This document shows, piece by piece, positions 30,742 through 39,964 of a stretch of DNA of 50,923 bases. Source of the stretch: a virus; IMG/VR virus record IMGVR_UViG_3300010160_000063, positions 1 through 50,923 of that record; one strand, 5' to 3'. The notes beneath the pieces were generated by a model. It saw only the letters and a list, made by a program, of their open reading frames with translations. It was not told where the DNA came from and made no database searches. The translations under genes were made by a program, and so were the position numbers. Every line of letters starts with the position of its first letter. Positions within the stretch are counted from its first letter, which is position 1.

Positions 30742-33700
30742 TGTTTACAGTACAAACAAAGACAGCAACTATTACTAATGCGGTCTCGGACGGCTCTACA
30801 ATCGTCTACACCGCCACAAACACCTTTGTTGCTGGAGATATTGTCCATATTTCTGGAATAACTCCATCAGTCTTTAACATACCAGATGCAGTTATTACAT
30901 CAAGAACATCCTCAAATTTTACCATTGCAAGCACAAAAACAGGAACCTATTCTAGTGGCGGTATTGCAGTATACGATGAAGTAAAAAATCATACTATTAG
31001 TGAGTCTACAATTAGAACACAAAGTTTAGTTCTTGCAGAGTGGAATTTAAATTTAGCAAATAATATTGCTAAAATTGGTAACTATCGTTATAGACCATCA
31101 GATTTTAGTAGTCCGTTTACTACAATTGCAACAACATATAGTTCTAATGATACTGCAAATAATTATACAAATGCAACATATGCAGACATACTCATTGATG
31201 GTGGATATGAAGATGATGGCACACCATACTTTTCTCAATCAAGAAATGAGCAGCAAAAACTTTTAATGTCTTTAGAAGATTGTTTTGGCAAAAATAGACC
31301 ACGTTCTGGAATTAATAAATTAATGTTTTTTCCAACTGCAAGAAATATTCCTTCAAGTAATGAGCATATGGCACAAAGACCAAGATATTATGTTGCAAGT
31401 AAAGATGATAATTTTAAATATTGGTCATCTTTTAGAACAGAAGTTTTAAGTGCAACAATTACTGGAGTATCTAGGTCTACACCATCTGCTGGTAATGTTA
31501 CATACACTGCAAATAATAATTTTGTTCCTTATCAAACTGTGCACATTAGTAATCTATCTCCTTCAGAATATAATGGAACTTTTCGTGTTGAAGAATGCAC
31601 TAGCACTACTTTTACTGTTGTAAATTCATCAACAACATCATTAATAAATCAAAATGGAACAGCTATTTCAGATGATATTGCTCGTGGTGTTTCCGAATCA
31701 AATTCATCGGGGTATGGATATTATATTGATGATGCAGCACCATTTGTTGTATATACAGAAGCTGTTCCAGCAAATAGAATTGTAGTAAAAATGCAAACTC
31801 ATATTGGAACATATGATATGAGTAATGGGGCTAGTGGAGACCAGTTTTATGGAGATTATAACAAACAAGCTCCAGCAGGTTGGTCAATCCAAAAATTAGA
31901 TTCACTAGATTCAACAATTACCGCAGTGACCCATTCTGAACCATCTATTGGTAATGTTACCTACACCGCAAGCAATTCTTTTTCTGTTGGAGATACTGTA
32001 GTAATTACTGGTCTTGCTCCTTCTGGATATAACGGAACAAGAACAATTACAGAAGCAACATCAAGTTATTTTGTTGTTGCTAATGCTACAACTGCGACGG
32101 TAACTGATTCCAATGGAACAGCTACTGTGTCTGATAAATGGCAAACTTTAGAGTATTTTTATCCAGGACAAACTCGTGATGATGGCGAGACTCCAATAAT
32201 TAAAGAAGATGGTTATGTAGAGCTTGAATATGGTCTTGTTATCCCTTCTGGATATGAAACTACATTTTATTATGCTGGAGATTATGCTACAGCATCTAGT
32301 CTTCCAGTTGCATCCAATGTTGGATATGGATATTTGGTTGGAGCAAGTTCTTCAACTCCTGGACAATGGTATATTTATAATGGCAGTACATATGATTCTC
32401 CAGTTACCGCATCATATAGCTGGAGACTTCACGAAGAAACTGTAAATAGATTTACCCCATTTGCAAAAGATTTAACAAATCCATCAACATATGGTTCAGG
32501 TCTTTACCGTGAGTTTGATTATATAAAAGGTTTAAGAATTGTTGTAGAAGAAATGACAAAAGGAAACATTCCATTTGATTTGATTGAGATATCACCAAGA
32601 CTTGCTGTAGACCTTTCAGATAAAACAACTGGATTTTCCGTAAAGAAACACGCATCTGATTTAGGAAATAGTGGTATGCCTGTTGGTCAACTTTTAGCAG
32701 GTACTGGAGACCTAAACTTATTTGATTACGACCAAGCATTTAATCCAAACAATACAAACAGTATTATCAATAAATTTATTGCTAAAAATTTACAAGTTAA
32801 GCTATATGAAATTGTTGTAGATGTAAATGATTCCGACTATTATTATCCAATTAAAACTATGAACTGTGATGGCTTTCCAGATTATTCTGCATCAGATAGA
32901 AGCGTAACTCTACAACTTCGTGACCAGTTTACTATGTTTGAGTCAATGGTAGCACCACAAGTATTTGTGAGAGATGTATCCATAAGTTGGGCTATTGCAA
33001 CAATATTTGATTCAATTGGATTTTCTAATTATGTTTTTAAAAGAGTTGATGGAACAAAAGACCCAATTATTCCATACTTTTTTATTGCACCACAAACAAG
33101 CGTAGCCCAGGTATTACAAGATTTAGCGGTATCTACCCAGCATATGATGTTCTTTGATGAATACAACAATTTTATTATTATGAGTAAAGAATATGCAATG
33201 CCAACAGTAGACCAACGCTCTACAGATTTTGCTCTTTATGGCTCACAAGATTACAACACATCATCAACTGGATTAAACAATAGTATTAAATTTAAAAATT
33301 CTAAGCTTGCAAATATTTTGGGTATTAATTCTAAAATTAGTGATATATATAATGCTGGAAAAATCAACTATAGTGCAAGAAGTATTAGAAAGTCTATTGC
33401 AGAAATTAAGCAAGCATACAACGTAGATAATTATAGAACATGGATTTATCAACCAACACTGCTTTGGGAAGCACCACCAGAACAAAATACAAAAAGTATT
33501 AACCAGGTCAATAACCAAAGTTCTGGATATGCCCTAACGGCTATACCGCTTAATTCAACCCTGTCTACAGCAGTACCAGAGCCAAAATCAGCAACGTTAG
33601 GATTGGTAGCTACTCTTACAGCTGGAAGTACAACAGTAACCTTGACCACTGGCTCAACAACCAATTTTGCTGTTGGACAAACACTTACAAAAAATAGTGG

Positions 33701-36134
33701 CACTGGTGCCTTTGGCAACGGCGTTAAAATTTCTGAGATTATCTCTAGTTCACAATTTAGAACAAATGCTGAACACAGCACAAGTGGTTCTATAACATTT
33801 AGTGCAGATTTTATTATGACAAATAACATTCTTGACCTAAACGAAGGTGTATATTGGATGCCAAGATATAACGGATACTTCTATGCTAACGGTGAAATCA
33901 TTAAATATGATGCTGTCGAATATACTATTGAAGAAGTAGGCGACGTGTGGATTTCTAGTGTTCAAGAATATGCAAACTATTTTTCAAAACTTAAATTTGC
34001 TAAAAAGATTTATCCAACAGGAAGAGTTAGAATTTATTCAAAGATTGATGAAACTGGAACATCTATTGCTCAACATGGTAGAGGACAATTTGGTACAGAA
34101 GTTGTAGAACACCCTGCAGGTCTATCTGATATCTGGAAAGACTCAACGAGACGAAAAGGTTTTATAATGAAGTCAGAATATCTTTTTGATAATAAAACTG
34201 CAGGAGCTACTGAAAATGGAGCTGCTGGTGCCACCTTTAGTGGAACAATTACTGCTGTGTCTCCGTCTACACCATCTGCTGGAAGCGTTAGATATACTGC
34301 AAATAATAATTTTGCTGTTGGAGATACTGTAGTGGTTTCTGGTTTAGCCCCTTCTGGATATAACGGAACTTTTACAATTACAGCAAGAACAGCAACAAAC
34401 TTTACAGTTGCTAATTCAACAACCACAACTGTAACAGATTCTAATGGAAATGCTGCAGCTAATACGCCAACAACAATTGCTCAAAAATCTGCAAAAATTC
34501 AAGAAAAAATTAAAAATGTTTTAATTTCTATAGATGGAGAGTCAAACCAAGATGGCATAAGAGCACGAACAAGAGCAGAGCGTGGGGGTAGCGTTCAATC
34601 TTCTGCTTTAGTGTTTTCTGGACCATCATTAAAAGATTTATATAATAAAAAAATTAAACCTAGAGATATGGTTACCTACATTCCAAAACAATTAGATGAA
34701 ACTTATCGTCATTTTGGAACAAGACTAAGAATACTAGGAAGTCCAGTTCAAACTCCTGGACAAAAAGAAATACTTACAACACAAAATGTAGACAATGGTA
34801 TAAGATTATATGATGGTTTAAAAATAACTGGTGGCTCTGCTGGACTAGCCTTTATGTTAGATAAAAGTTCAAGTACAAACAATGGTTATTATTTTGAAAT
34901 AGCAGCATTGTCATATGATGGAACAGATAAATCTACTACCCTTGACAACATTTTCTTCTATAAAGTAAAAAAAGACACAAGCTCTTCTAATGCAATACCA
35001 GTTTATCTATATAGTGGTCAAGCAACAATTTTGGTAGACCAAGGAGAGTTTGTTGGTCAATCAAGAACCATGGCTGAAAATTATCCAACCGTTTATGACA
35101 TAGCAGTAGAGTATGAAACACTTAGTTCAAAATGGAAAAGATTTTATTTATACATAAATAATTCATTAATTGCAGTGGTAGATGACAAAGATTCTCTACC
35201 AATTAAAAAGAATATGGCAATGTTTGTACGAGGTACTACAAAGGCAATGTTTGAAAATATTTATGCAATTAGAAAACGATATGAAAAAAATCCAAATTCA
35301 ATTATTTCTGCACCACCAATACAATCTAGAACAATTTTTGATGATGATTCTATTTCAACAAATGAAGGATTAACTAAGTATGCAATTAGTGGAATGGTTC
35401 AAAAAACATTCTTATCAAATGTTGGTGGCTCAGGGGCAGAACACAATTTATATTTTGATGAATTTGGAACTATTATGCGAGAAGCAGCATATTTTAATAT
35501 TAAATATGATAAGGCATATCCAGCATTAACTGCAAAAATGAGTCCAACAATAAGTTCTTTCAAGGGCTATACCGTTTCTAAATTTACTCCAAATGCTTAT
35601 GGTGCAGAATTTATGGTATTTAACTGTACAGACACAATTCTTATGGTTGGTCCAGATACTGGAAACTATTTAAGAATTCAGGGAGTAACTTTGACCGACG
35701 AAGTTGCCACAACATTGACTGTAGATGATTATTATAATAAAAGGTCAGACTTTTCTAATCCAACATTTAGCGGTACAAAGTTGGAAACCGTTGACCTATA
35801 TAATCAATACATAGATATTAAAAACAGTAGAACAACATATGGCATAAAAGAGTTTGACATTAATGCAAAGTATATACAAGACCAAGATGTTGCTAATGAA
35901 CTTATGGGTTGGCTAATATCTAAAATTTCAAAACCTAGAAAAGCTGTTGGAGTTGAAGCTTTTGGAGTTCCATATGCCCAATTGGGAGATATTGTTACAG
36001 TTGATTATGTTGATGAAGATAATGTTAATCAAATATCATTAACATCAGATTCTAGATATGTTGTGTATTCATCTGAATATAGTTATTCAGAAGATGGTCC
36101 AAAACAAACAATTTATTTAAGTGAGGTACAATAA
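30741..36134 (+). CDS. Large minor tail / tail-tip hub protein (1797 aa)
   Basis: Position after the distal tail gene and size fit the baseplate hub or tail-associated protein that contacts the cell. Four FCCH-like modules lie at about residues 9-78, 240-310, 393-463 and 1170-1238, and a related GSTTVTL...FAVGQTL module at about 950-1020. The region about 560-780 (RGLRIVVEEM...FDLIEISPRLAVDLSD...DFPDYSASDRSVTLQLRDQF) is typical of actinophage minor tail proteins. About 1350-1515 is LamG-like. The C-terminus (QLGDIVTVDYVDED...RYVVYSSEYSYSEDGPKQTIYLSEVQ) resembles hub-type ends. The start overlaps the previous stop. Confidence 0.7.
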   Translation: MFTVQTKTATITNAVSDGSTIVYTATNTFVAGDIVHISGITPSVFNIPDAVITSRTSSNFTIASTKTGTYSSGGIAVYDEVKNHTISESTIRTQSLVLAEWNLNLANNIAKIGNYRYRPSDFSSPFTTIATTYSSNDTANNYTNATYADILIDGGYEDDGTPYFSQSRNEQQKLLMSLEDCFGKNRPRSGINKLMFFPTARNIPSSNEHMAQRPRYYVASKDDNFKYWSSFRTEVLSATITGVSRSTPSAGNVTYTANNNFVPYQTVHISNLSPSEYNGTFRVEECTSTTFTVVNSSTTSLINQNGTAISDDIARGVSESNSSGYGYYIDDAAPFVVYTEAVPANRIVVKMQTHIGTYDMSNGASGDQFYGDYNKQAPAGWSIQKLDSLDSTITAVTHSEPSIGNVTYTASNSFSVGDTVVITGLAPSGYNGTRTITEATSSYFVVANATTATVTDSNGTATVSDKWQTLEYFYPGQTRDDGETPIIKEDGYVELEYGLVIPSGYETTFYYAGDYATASSLPVASNVGYGYLVGASSSTPGQWYIYNGSTYDSPVTASYSWRLHEETVNRFTPFAKDLTNPSTYGSGLYREFDYIKGLRIVVEEMTKGNIPFDLIEISPRLAVDLSDKTTGFSVKKHASDLGNSGMPVGQLLAGTGDLNLFDYDQAFNPNNTNSIINKFIAKNLQVKLYEIVVDVNDSDYYYPIKTMNCDGFPDYSASDRSVTLQLRDQFTMFESMVAPQVFVRDVSISWAIATIFDSIGFSNYVFKRVDGTKDPIIPYFFIAPQTSVAQVLQDLAVSTQHMMFFDEYNNFIIMSKEYAMPTVDQRSTDFALYGSQDYNTSSTGLNNSIKFKNSKLANILGINSKISDIYNAGKINYSARSIRKSIAEIKQAYNVDNYRTWIYQPTLLWEAPPEQNTKSINQVNNQSSGYALTAIPLNSTLSTAVPEPKSATLGLVATLTAGSTTVTLTTGSTTNFAVGQTLTKNSGTGAFGNGVKISEIISSSQFRTNAEHSTSGSITFSADFIMTNNILDLNEGVYWMPRYNGYFYANGEIIKYDAVEYTIEEVGDVWISSVQEYANYFSKLKFAKKIYPTGRVRIYSKIDETGTSIAQHGRGQFGTEVVEHPAGLSDIWKDSTRRKGFIMKSEYLFDNKTAGATENGAAGATFSGTITAVSPSTPSAGSVRYTANNNFAVGDTVVVSGLAPSGYNGTFTITARTATNFTVANSTTTTVTDSNGNAAANTPTTIAQKSAKIQEKIKNVLISIDGESNQDGIRARTRAERGGSVQSSALVFSGPSLKDLYNKKIKPRDMVTYIPKQLDETYRHFGTRLRILGSPVQTPGQKEILTTQNVDNGIRLYDGLKITGGSAGLAFMLDKSSSTNNGYYFEIAALSYDGTDKSTTLDNIFFYKVKKDTSSSNAIPVYLYSGQATILVDQGEFVGQSRTMAENYPTVYDIAVEYETLSSKWKRFYLYINNSLIAVVDDKDSLPIKKNMAMFVRGTTKAMFENIYAIRKRYEKNPNSIISAPPIQSRTIFDDDSISTNEGLTKYAISGMVQKTFLSNVGGSGAEHNLYFDEFGTIMREAAYFNIKYDKAYPALTAKMSPTISSFKGYTVSKFTPNAYGAEFMVFNCTDTILMVGPDTGNYLRIQGVTLTDEVATTLTVDDYYNKRSDFSNPTFSGTKLETVDLYNQYIDIKNSRTTYGIKEFDINAKYIQDQDVANELMGWLISKISKPRKAVGVEAFGVPYAQLGDIVTVDYVDEDNVNQISLTSDSRYVVYSSEYSYSEDGPKQTIYLSEVQ
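31458..31670 (+). repeat. FCCH-like module copy C (30741 gene, second copy)
   Basis: Encodes ITGVSRSTPSAGNVTYTANNNF...LSPSEYNGTFRV. Diverged from the other copies (lacks the GD). Confidence 0.65.
31917..32130 (+). repeat. FCCH-like module copy D (30741 gene, third copy)
   Basis: Encodes ITAVTHSEPSIGNVTYTASNSFSVGDTVVI... Very similar at the DNA level to copy E, for example across GTTGGAGATACTGTAGT and TCTGGATATAACGGAAC. Confidence 0.75.
34248..34455 (+). repeat. FCCH-like module copy E (30741 gene, fourth copy)
   Basis: Encodes ITAVSPSTPSAGSVRYTANNNF...GDTVVVSGLAPSGYNGTFTIT. Long stretches of near-identical DNA with copy D indicate recent duplication or gene conversion. Confidence 0.75.
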
Positions 36135-36811
36135 TGGTAGGAATAAGTAATATTTCTTCTTCAGATGGTGGCGGAAAAAAAGATAGAACAACTGGATATA
36201 ATTTTGGTCATCCACTTTTACCAAATGCTGGAACAATTATTTCAGATAATTCGATAAACCCAACACCTTGGACCTTTATGGCATATCCAGATGCAATAGA
36301 AAGAAAACTTGCTTCTGGTGGCTTTAATACTGGCGATGGAAGTGGTAATCCAGTAAGCACTCCATCTAGAGAAACTAGTATTAATCAAATAAACTTTAAT
36401 GAACAAACCATGACCCCCGAAGCTTTTGAAGATTTAATTCTTGAAGATATTGGCGGTAGAGAATTACTTACTTTGTCTAGGCACGACAGCTTAATTGGAA
36501 TTACGGCACCAAAATATTCACCAATTAAAAATATTAGTGCTACTTTACTTGCTAACTCTCCAATAAATATTGCACCAAATCCAAATAGCACAATAGATTT
36601 TTTCGATACCTTTTCTATTTTACTATCATCATATATACCGACAGATGCAGAACTTAATGCCTTGGATGCAGGTTATAAAAAATATTATTTATATTATGAA
36701 CCATCTATCAATTCGTTTATCATTAATGCTTCCAACATATTCAATAACGAAGGGGTAGAGGTAGAATTCATTACATTCAGTTCTTTGAATGATGATACAA
36801 TATATACATGA
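36134..36811 (+). CDS. Minor tail protein, hypothetical (225 aa)
   Basis: The N-terminal 60 residues are Gly/Ser/Asn-rich, the middle is acidic and helical (MTPEAFEDLILEDIGGRELL), and the C-terminal part is beta-rich with IPTDAELNALDAGYKKYYLYYEPS. No family is recognised. Overlaps on both sides (TAATG and ATGA) tie it to the tail-tip operon, so a baseplate role is inferred. Confidence 0.6.
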   Translation: MVGISNISSSDGGGKKDRTTGYNFGHPLLPNAGTIISDNSINPTPWTFMAYPDAIERKLASGGFNTGDGSGNPVSTPSRETSINQINFNEQTMTPEAFEDLILEDIGGRELLTLSRHDSLIGITAPKYSPIKNISATLLANSPINIAPNPNSTIDFFDTFSILLSSYIPTDAELNALDAGYKKYYLYYEPSINSFIINASNIFNNEGVEVEFITFSSLNDDTIYT

Positions 36812-37905
36812 TAACTAATAGCGGAATAAATCTTTTATCTAAATATATAGCTGGACAGCTACCAACATTTGCTTCACACATTGCTATTGGATGTGGACCA
36901 AACGCATTATCTTCAGCCAGCTCTTTTTCAAGCTTACCTTATTCTACAAAAACATCTATGGATTTAGAGATGATACGCATTCCAATTACATCTCGTGCTG
37001 TAAGAATTATTGGTACAGATTCTTATGTTGTTTTTACAGGAGAACTTCCGTCAGCAGATAGATATGCATTTACAGAAATTGGAATTTACCCAGCAGAAAA
37101 AAGCAATACACCAGGTTCTGTAGACAGCACTGTGATAAGTAATTTTAGTAATGCTGAATCATGGATTGCACACAATAATACAGCTTCTAGCGAACTCAAT
37201 GTTGAGTCAGAGGTTGAAATATCTGGTTCAATTAATCCTGCTAGTGGAGATTCTGTGTTTATTTTAAACTCAGACAATGCCATGTTTGCTGGAGATAGAC
37301 TTACAAGACAAGAGCAACCAAGATATTTAAATGAAGCAATTGCTATTAAAGGAAACTATTCGTCTGTTTCTAGCGGTTCACTTGTATATACTGGAAAACA
37401 TATTCATAAATTTGGAGTGGACCTATCAGCACTTGATGCTGCTAATGAAGTAGTAGATGAATTAAGGCTTGGATTTTCAGTAGTAAGTACATCAGCAGTT
37501 GATGCATCAAATCCAGGTTCAACAGATATAAAAATAGCAATTGATTTTTGTAGTAACGACCCAAATGCCGCAGCCCCAACGGTATACGCAAGATGGGAAA
37601 TAAATCCAACAGTTACATCAACAACTAGATATCAGGTAGCATCTACAAAACTATACCCACTAACAAAAACAGCCACATTTACATGGTCTCAAGTACAATA
37701 TATACGAATTTATGCAAATATAAATAGTTCTGCAAACTACTACCTACTACTTGACGCACTTCGTTTTGAAAATCTTTCAGCAATAGACTCACAATATTCT
37801 TTGGGTGGATATACTGTTGTTGTTAATACAAATTCTCAACCTATTATTAAAGAAGAAAATGGTGCTAGTTTAATAGAGTATAGGTTTAAAGTGGATGTGG
37901 CATAA
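36808..37905 (+). CDS. Minor tail protein with N-terminal tail-attachment domain (365 aa)
   Basis: It begins MITNSGINLLSKYIAGQLPTFASHIAIGCGPNAL and contains VVFTGELPSADRYAFTEIGIYPAEK, a pattern seen at the N-terminus of phage side-tail proteins that dock onto the baseplate. Residues about 110-330 look like a carbohydrate-binding jelly roll (NFSNAESWIAHNN ... VDLSALDAANEVVDELRLGFSV ... ARWEI ... QVQYIRIYANI...YYLLLDALRFEN). It probably contributes to host-surface binding. Confidence 0.65.
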   Translation: MITNSGINLLSKYIAGQLPTFASHIAIGCGPNALSSASSFSSLPYSTKTSMDLEMIRIPITSRAVRIIGTDSYVVFTGELPSADRYAFTEIGIYPAEKSNTPGSVDSTVISNFSNAESWIAHNNTASSELNVESEVEISGSINPASGDSVFILNSDNAMFAGDRLTRQEQPRYLNEAIAIKGNYSSVSSGSLVYTGKHIHKFGVDLSALDAANEVVDELRLGFSVVSTSAVDASNPGSTDIKIAIDFCSNDPNAAAPTVYARWEINPTVTSTTRYQVASTKLYPLTKTATFTWSQVQYIRIYANINSSANYYLLLDALRFENLSAIDSQYSLGGYTVVVNTNSQPIIKEENGASLIEYRFKVDVA

Positions 37906-38447
37906 TGACCATACAAAAATTTAGTGTGCCAGCAAAAGAGTTTCCTTTAATTTTTTCTGACGGTAGTTATCATATTAGATACAGAATGAATACTGAAAAT
38001 AAGCAAATTGCATCAGACTGGTCAGACATATATTCAATTTTTATTAATACTGACCCAGAAAAAACCACTGCAGAATTCATACTTAATGAACAAGAGATAA
38101 ATCTAACTATATCACCAACCTATGACAATCTAGCAATATTAATAAAAAGTGATTCAATAAAAAATTCTCTTTTTTCAAATATGAAATATGACTTTTATGT
38201 GAAATGGGCATATAGTGAAGCCAGTCCAGTGTATGATACAGATTGGACATATGTTGGAGAAAAATCATCTTCAGAAGCATATCTTACAGTTCCAAATAAT
38301 CCAAGAGCATATTATGTAAAGGCAAGAATTCAAATTGCAACTTACGATAAAGTAATTTCTAATAATGTTAAGCTTGTAGAAAGTACGGAGGGAATGTCCA
38401 CAACCTATGTTGCCGTTACTGGTAACATTGACGGAGGTGTGATATAA
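37905..38447 (+). CDS. Minor tail protein, beta-rich (180 aa)
   Basis: The sequence (YHIRYRMNTENKQIASDWSDIYSIFINTDP ... YDFYVKWAYSEASP...YDTDWTYVGEKSSSEAYLTVPNNPRAYYVKARIQIATYDK) suggests fibronectin-type or similar beta sandwiches. The start overlaps the preceding stop codon (TAATG). A structural tail role is inferred from context only. Confidence 0.6.
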   Translation: MTIQKFSVPAKEFPLIFSDGSYHIRYRMNTENKQIASDWSDIYSIFINTDPEKTTAEFILNEQEINLTISPTYDNLAILIKSDSIKNSLFSNMKYDFYVKWAYSEASPVYDTDWTYVGEKSSSEAYLTVPNNPRAYYVKARIQIATYDKVISNNVKLVESTEGMSTTYVAVTGNIDGGVI

Positions 38448-38448
38448 T
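38440..38448 (+). promoter_or_regulatory. Leaderless extended -10 promoter for 38455 gene
   Basis: TGA-TATAAT, 6 bases before the ATG at 38455. It overlaps the end of the preceding gene. Confidence 0.55.
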
Positions 38449-38454
38449 TACATT

Positions 38455-38910
38455 ATGGCTATTTTAGAAACTCCAGCACAAGGCACAATTATTGACGTTG
38501 CCTACTTATCAAACATTGTTCAGACATTAAATAAGTTTGCAACAGATTATGGTTCACAAAAGAACTCTATTGTTTCAACTCAAAGACAGGCTGCCGATAC
38601 AACTGTAGCAACACCAAACCTAGCTTTTTCAGCTGGTAGAGTAATGGTAACATCAGATAACAATAGCAAGACAAAAGATGTTATTCCATTTACATTTGAA
38701 TTTAATAAAAGTTTTAAGTATCCACCAACTGTTACTTTTACCCCACAATCTTCTGCAACAGGACTAAAGAGCAATACATCAAATGTTTCTGTTGTGATTA
38801 ATGAAGTTACAAACAATAAAGTTAAGGGAACTGTTTACTTTAATTCAGAAGCAAGAAATGTAAATATTTATATTCATGTTATTGCTATCGGCTTACCTGT
38901 TGGTGTTTAA
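38455..38910 (+). CDS. Possible receptor-binding protein, H-type-lectin-like (151 aa)
   Basis: The N-terminal about 45 residues are helical and would trimerise (YLSNIVQTLNKFATDYGSQKNSIVSTQRQA). Residues about 75-151 (PFTFEFNKSFKYPPTVTFTPQSSATGLKSN...VVINEVTNNKVKGTVYFNSEARNVNIYIHVIAIG) recall the strand pattern of H-type lectin domains in phage tail tips. It has its own leaderless promoter, separate from the operon before it. The lectin assignment is tentative. Confidence 0.55.
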   Translation: MAILETPAQGTIIDVAYLSNIVQTLNKFATDYGSQKNSIVSTQRQAADTTVATPNLAFSAGRVMVTSDNNSKTKDVIPFTFEFNKSFKYPPTVTFTPQSSATGLKSNTSNVSVVINEVTNNKVKGTVYFNSEARNVNIYIHVIAIGLPVGV

Positions 38911-39431
38911 TGGATAGAGAAGCATATAACAGTGCTCCAGTAATTCCAGGCAGTAAAAAGGTTTGGTTTCTTAATGGAGACCTTGTAAGAATACATCACC
39001 TAAATCGCTCTAACGGAATTATGTCTGTATACAATATTATTAAAGACCAGATTGAAAGTTGTCTTGTTACTGATTTTAAACGCAATCGCAAAAAAGCATA
39101 TACTGTTGGAGAAACAGCAACTTTAGTAAATCGACACAAAAAGTATTTACCCAATCTTATGAAGCGTGGTGTAATCCCACATCCAACAGGTGGTCAAAAA
39201 GGTGGGGCAACTGGATGGCAAGTAAGAAGTTATTATTCAGAGTTGCAGGTTCACGAAATTCGTGATATACTAGCTACCTACCACATTGGACAACCACGTA
39301 AAGATAAATTAATTACCAACGATATAACTCCTACAAAACAGGAGTTGACAAGACGTATGGGTGATGGTATACTTACATATACAAGGACCGAAGACGGTCG
39401 TTTTATTCCAGTTTGGAACGAAGAAATTTAA
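38910..39431 (+). CDS. MerR-like helix-turn-helix DNA-binding protein (173 aa)
   Basis: Residues about 65-125 (KKAYTVGETATLVNRHKKYLPNLMKRGVIPHPTGGQKGGATGWQVRSYYSELQVHEIRDILA) form a MerR/excisionase-type winged helix: the (Y/F)TVGE..., NLMKRG and Y(Y/F)S..QVHEI elements are in order. The N-terminal part (VWFLNGDLVRIHHLNRSNGIMSVYNI) resembles a small beta domain. Located between structural and replication genes, it may control the late or replication promoters; this is inference. Start overlaps the previous stop. Confidence 0.65.
   Translation: MDREAYNSAPVIPGSKKVWFLNGDLVRIHHLNRSNGIMSVYNIIKDQIESCLVTDFKRNRKKAYTVGETATLVNRHKKYLPNLMKRGVIPHPTGGQKGGATGWQVRSYYSELQVHEIRDILATYHIGQPRKDKLITNDITPTKQELTRRMGDGILTYTRTEDGRFIPVWNEEI
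39365..39373 (+). promoter_or_regulatory. Extended -10 promoter for replication genes
   Basis: TGG-TATACT inside the end of the MerR-like gene predicts a start near 39380, about 65 bases before the first replication-block gene. It may be autoregulated by the MerR-like protein. Confidence 0.45.
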
Positions 39432-39446
39432 CGAGAGAGTATGGGT

Positions 39447-39656
39447 ATGGAGAACGAGAATACTAAAGTAACAGTTGGTCTAGGATATACATTAAACCTA
39501 GGCAACTTCCAATCACTACGCATTGACATTAGCGTAAGTGACAACAAGCGTGAGGGTGAAAATACCAATGACGCATTTGAGCGTGTTTACGCATTTGTAG
39601 AAAAGAAGCTTACCGACAAGGTAGCAGAGGCACAGTCGGAGACTGAAAACAAATAA
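39447..39656 (+). CDS. Small conserved hypothetical protein (69 aa)
   Basis: A beta hairpin-like first half (VTVGLGYTLNLGNFQSLRIDISVSD) and helical second half (DAFERVYAFVEKKLTDKVAEA) are seen. Similar small proteins lie at the head of replication clusters in actinophages; function is unknown. ATG 39447 is chosen because GAGAG is then at a good distance (about 8 bases); ATG 39441 is the alternative. The stop overlaps the next start (TAATG). Confidence 0.6.
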   Translation: MENENTKVTVGLGYTLNLGNFQSLRIDISVSDNKREGENTNDAFERVYAFVEKKLTDKVAEAQSETENK

Positions 39657-39964
39657 TGGCTGAACGCAAAGACCGAATGGCTTTGCTCTCTCGCTATGCT
39701 AAACTTCACACAAAGCATTATGAAGAGCGAGTAACGCTTAATCTAAATGTAGAACAATGGGCAGCAGATGCCCTTATTGAATCCTATGGATTACCAGAAT
39801 GCTATGACATTCTAGATTATTATTTTGAAACAAGTCCAAACCCAAGCTGGAAATGGTTTGCAAATTATGCAGACCGAATTGTAGATGCTATTGAGGCTAG
39901 AAAACAAGACCAGGCAGAGAGAGCCGAACGTAGGGCGAAAGCCAAGGAGTGGTTAAATGAGTAA
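39656..39964 (+). CDS. Putative helicase-associated / loader-like small protein (102 aa)
   Basis: All-helical, with a conserved-looking core (QWAADALIESYGLPECYDILDYYFETSPNPSWKWFANYADRIVDAIE) and a basic C-terminal helix (QDQAERAERRAKAKEW). Its position directly before a DnaB-type helicase, overlapping it by 8 bases, suggests a loader or accessory role; no motif proves this. Confidence 0.55.
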   Translation: MAERKDRMALLSRYAKLHTKHYEERVTLNLNVEQWAADALIESYGLPECYDILDYYFETSPNPSWKWFANYADRIVDAIEARKQDQAERAERRAKAKEWLNE

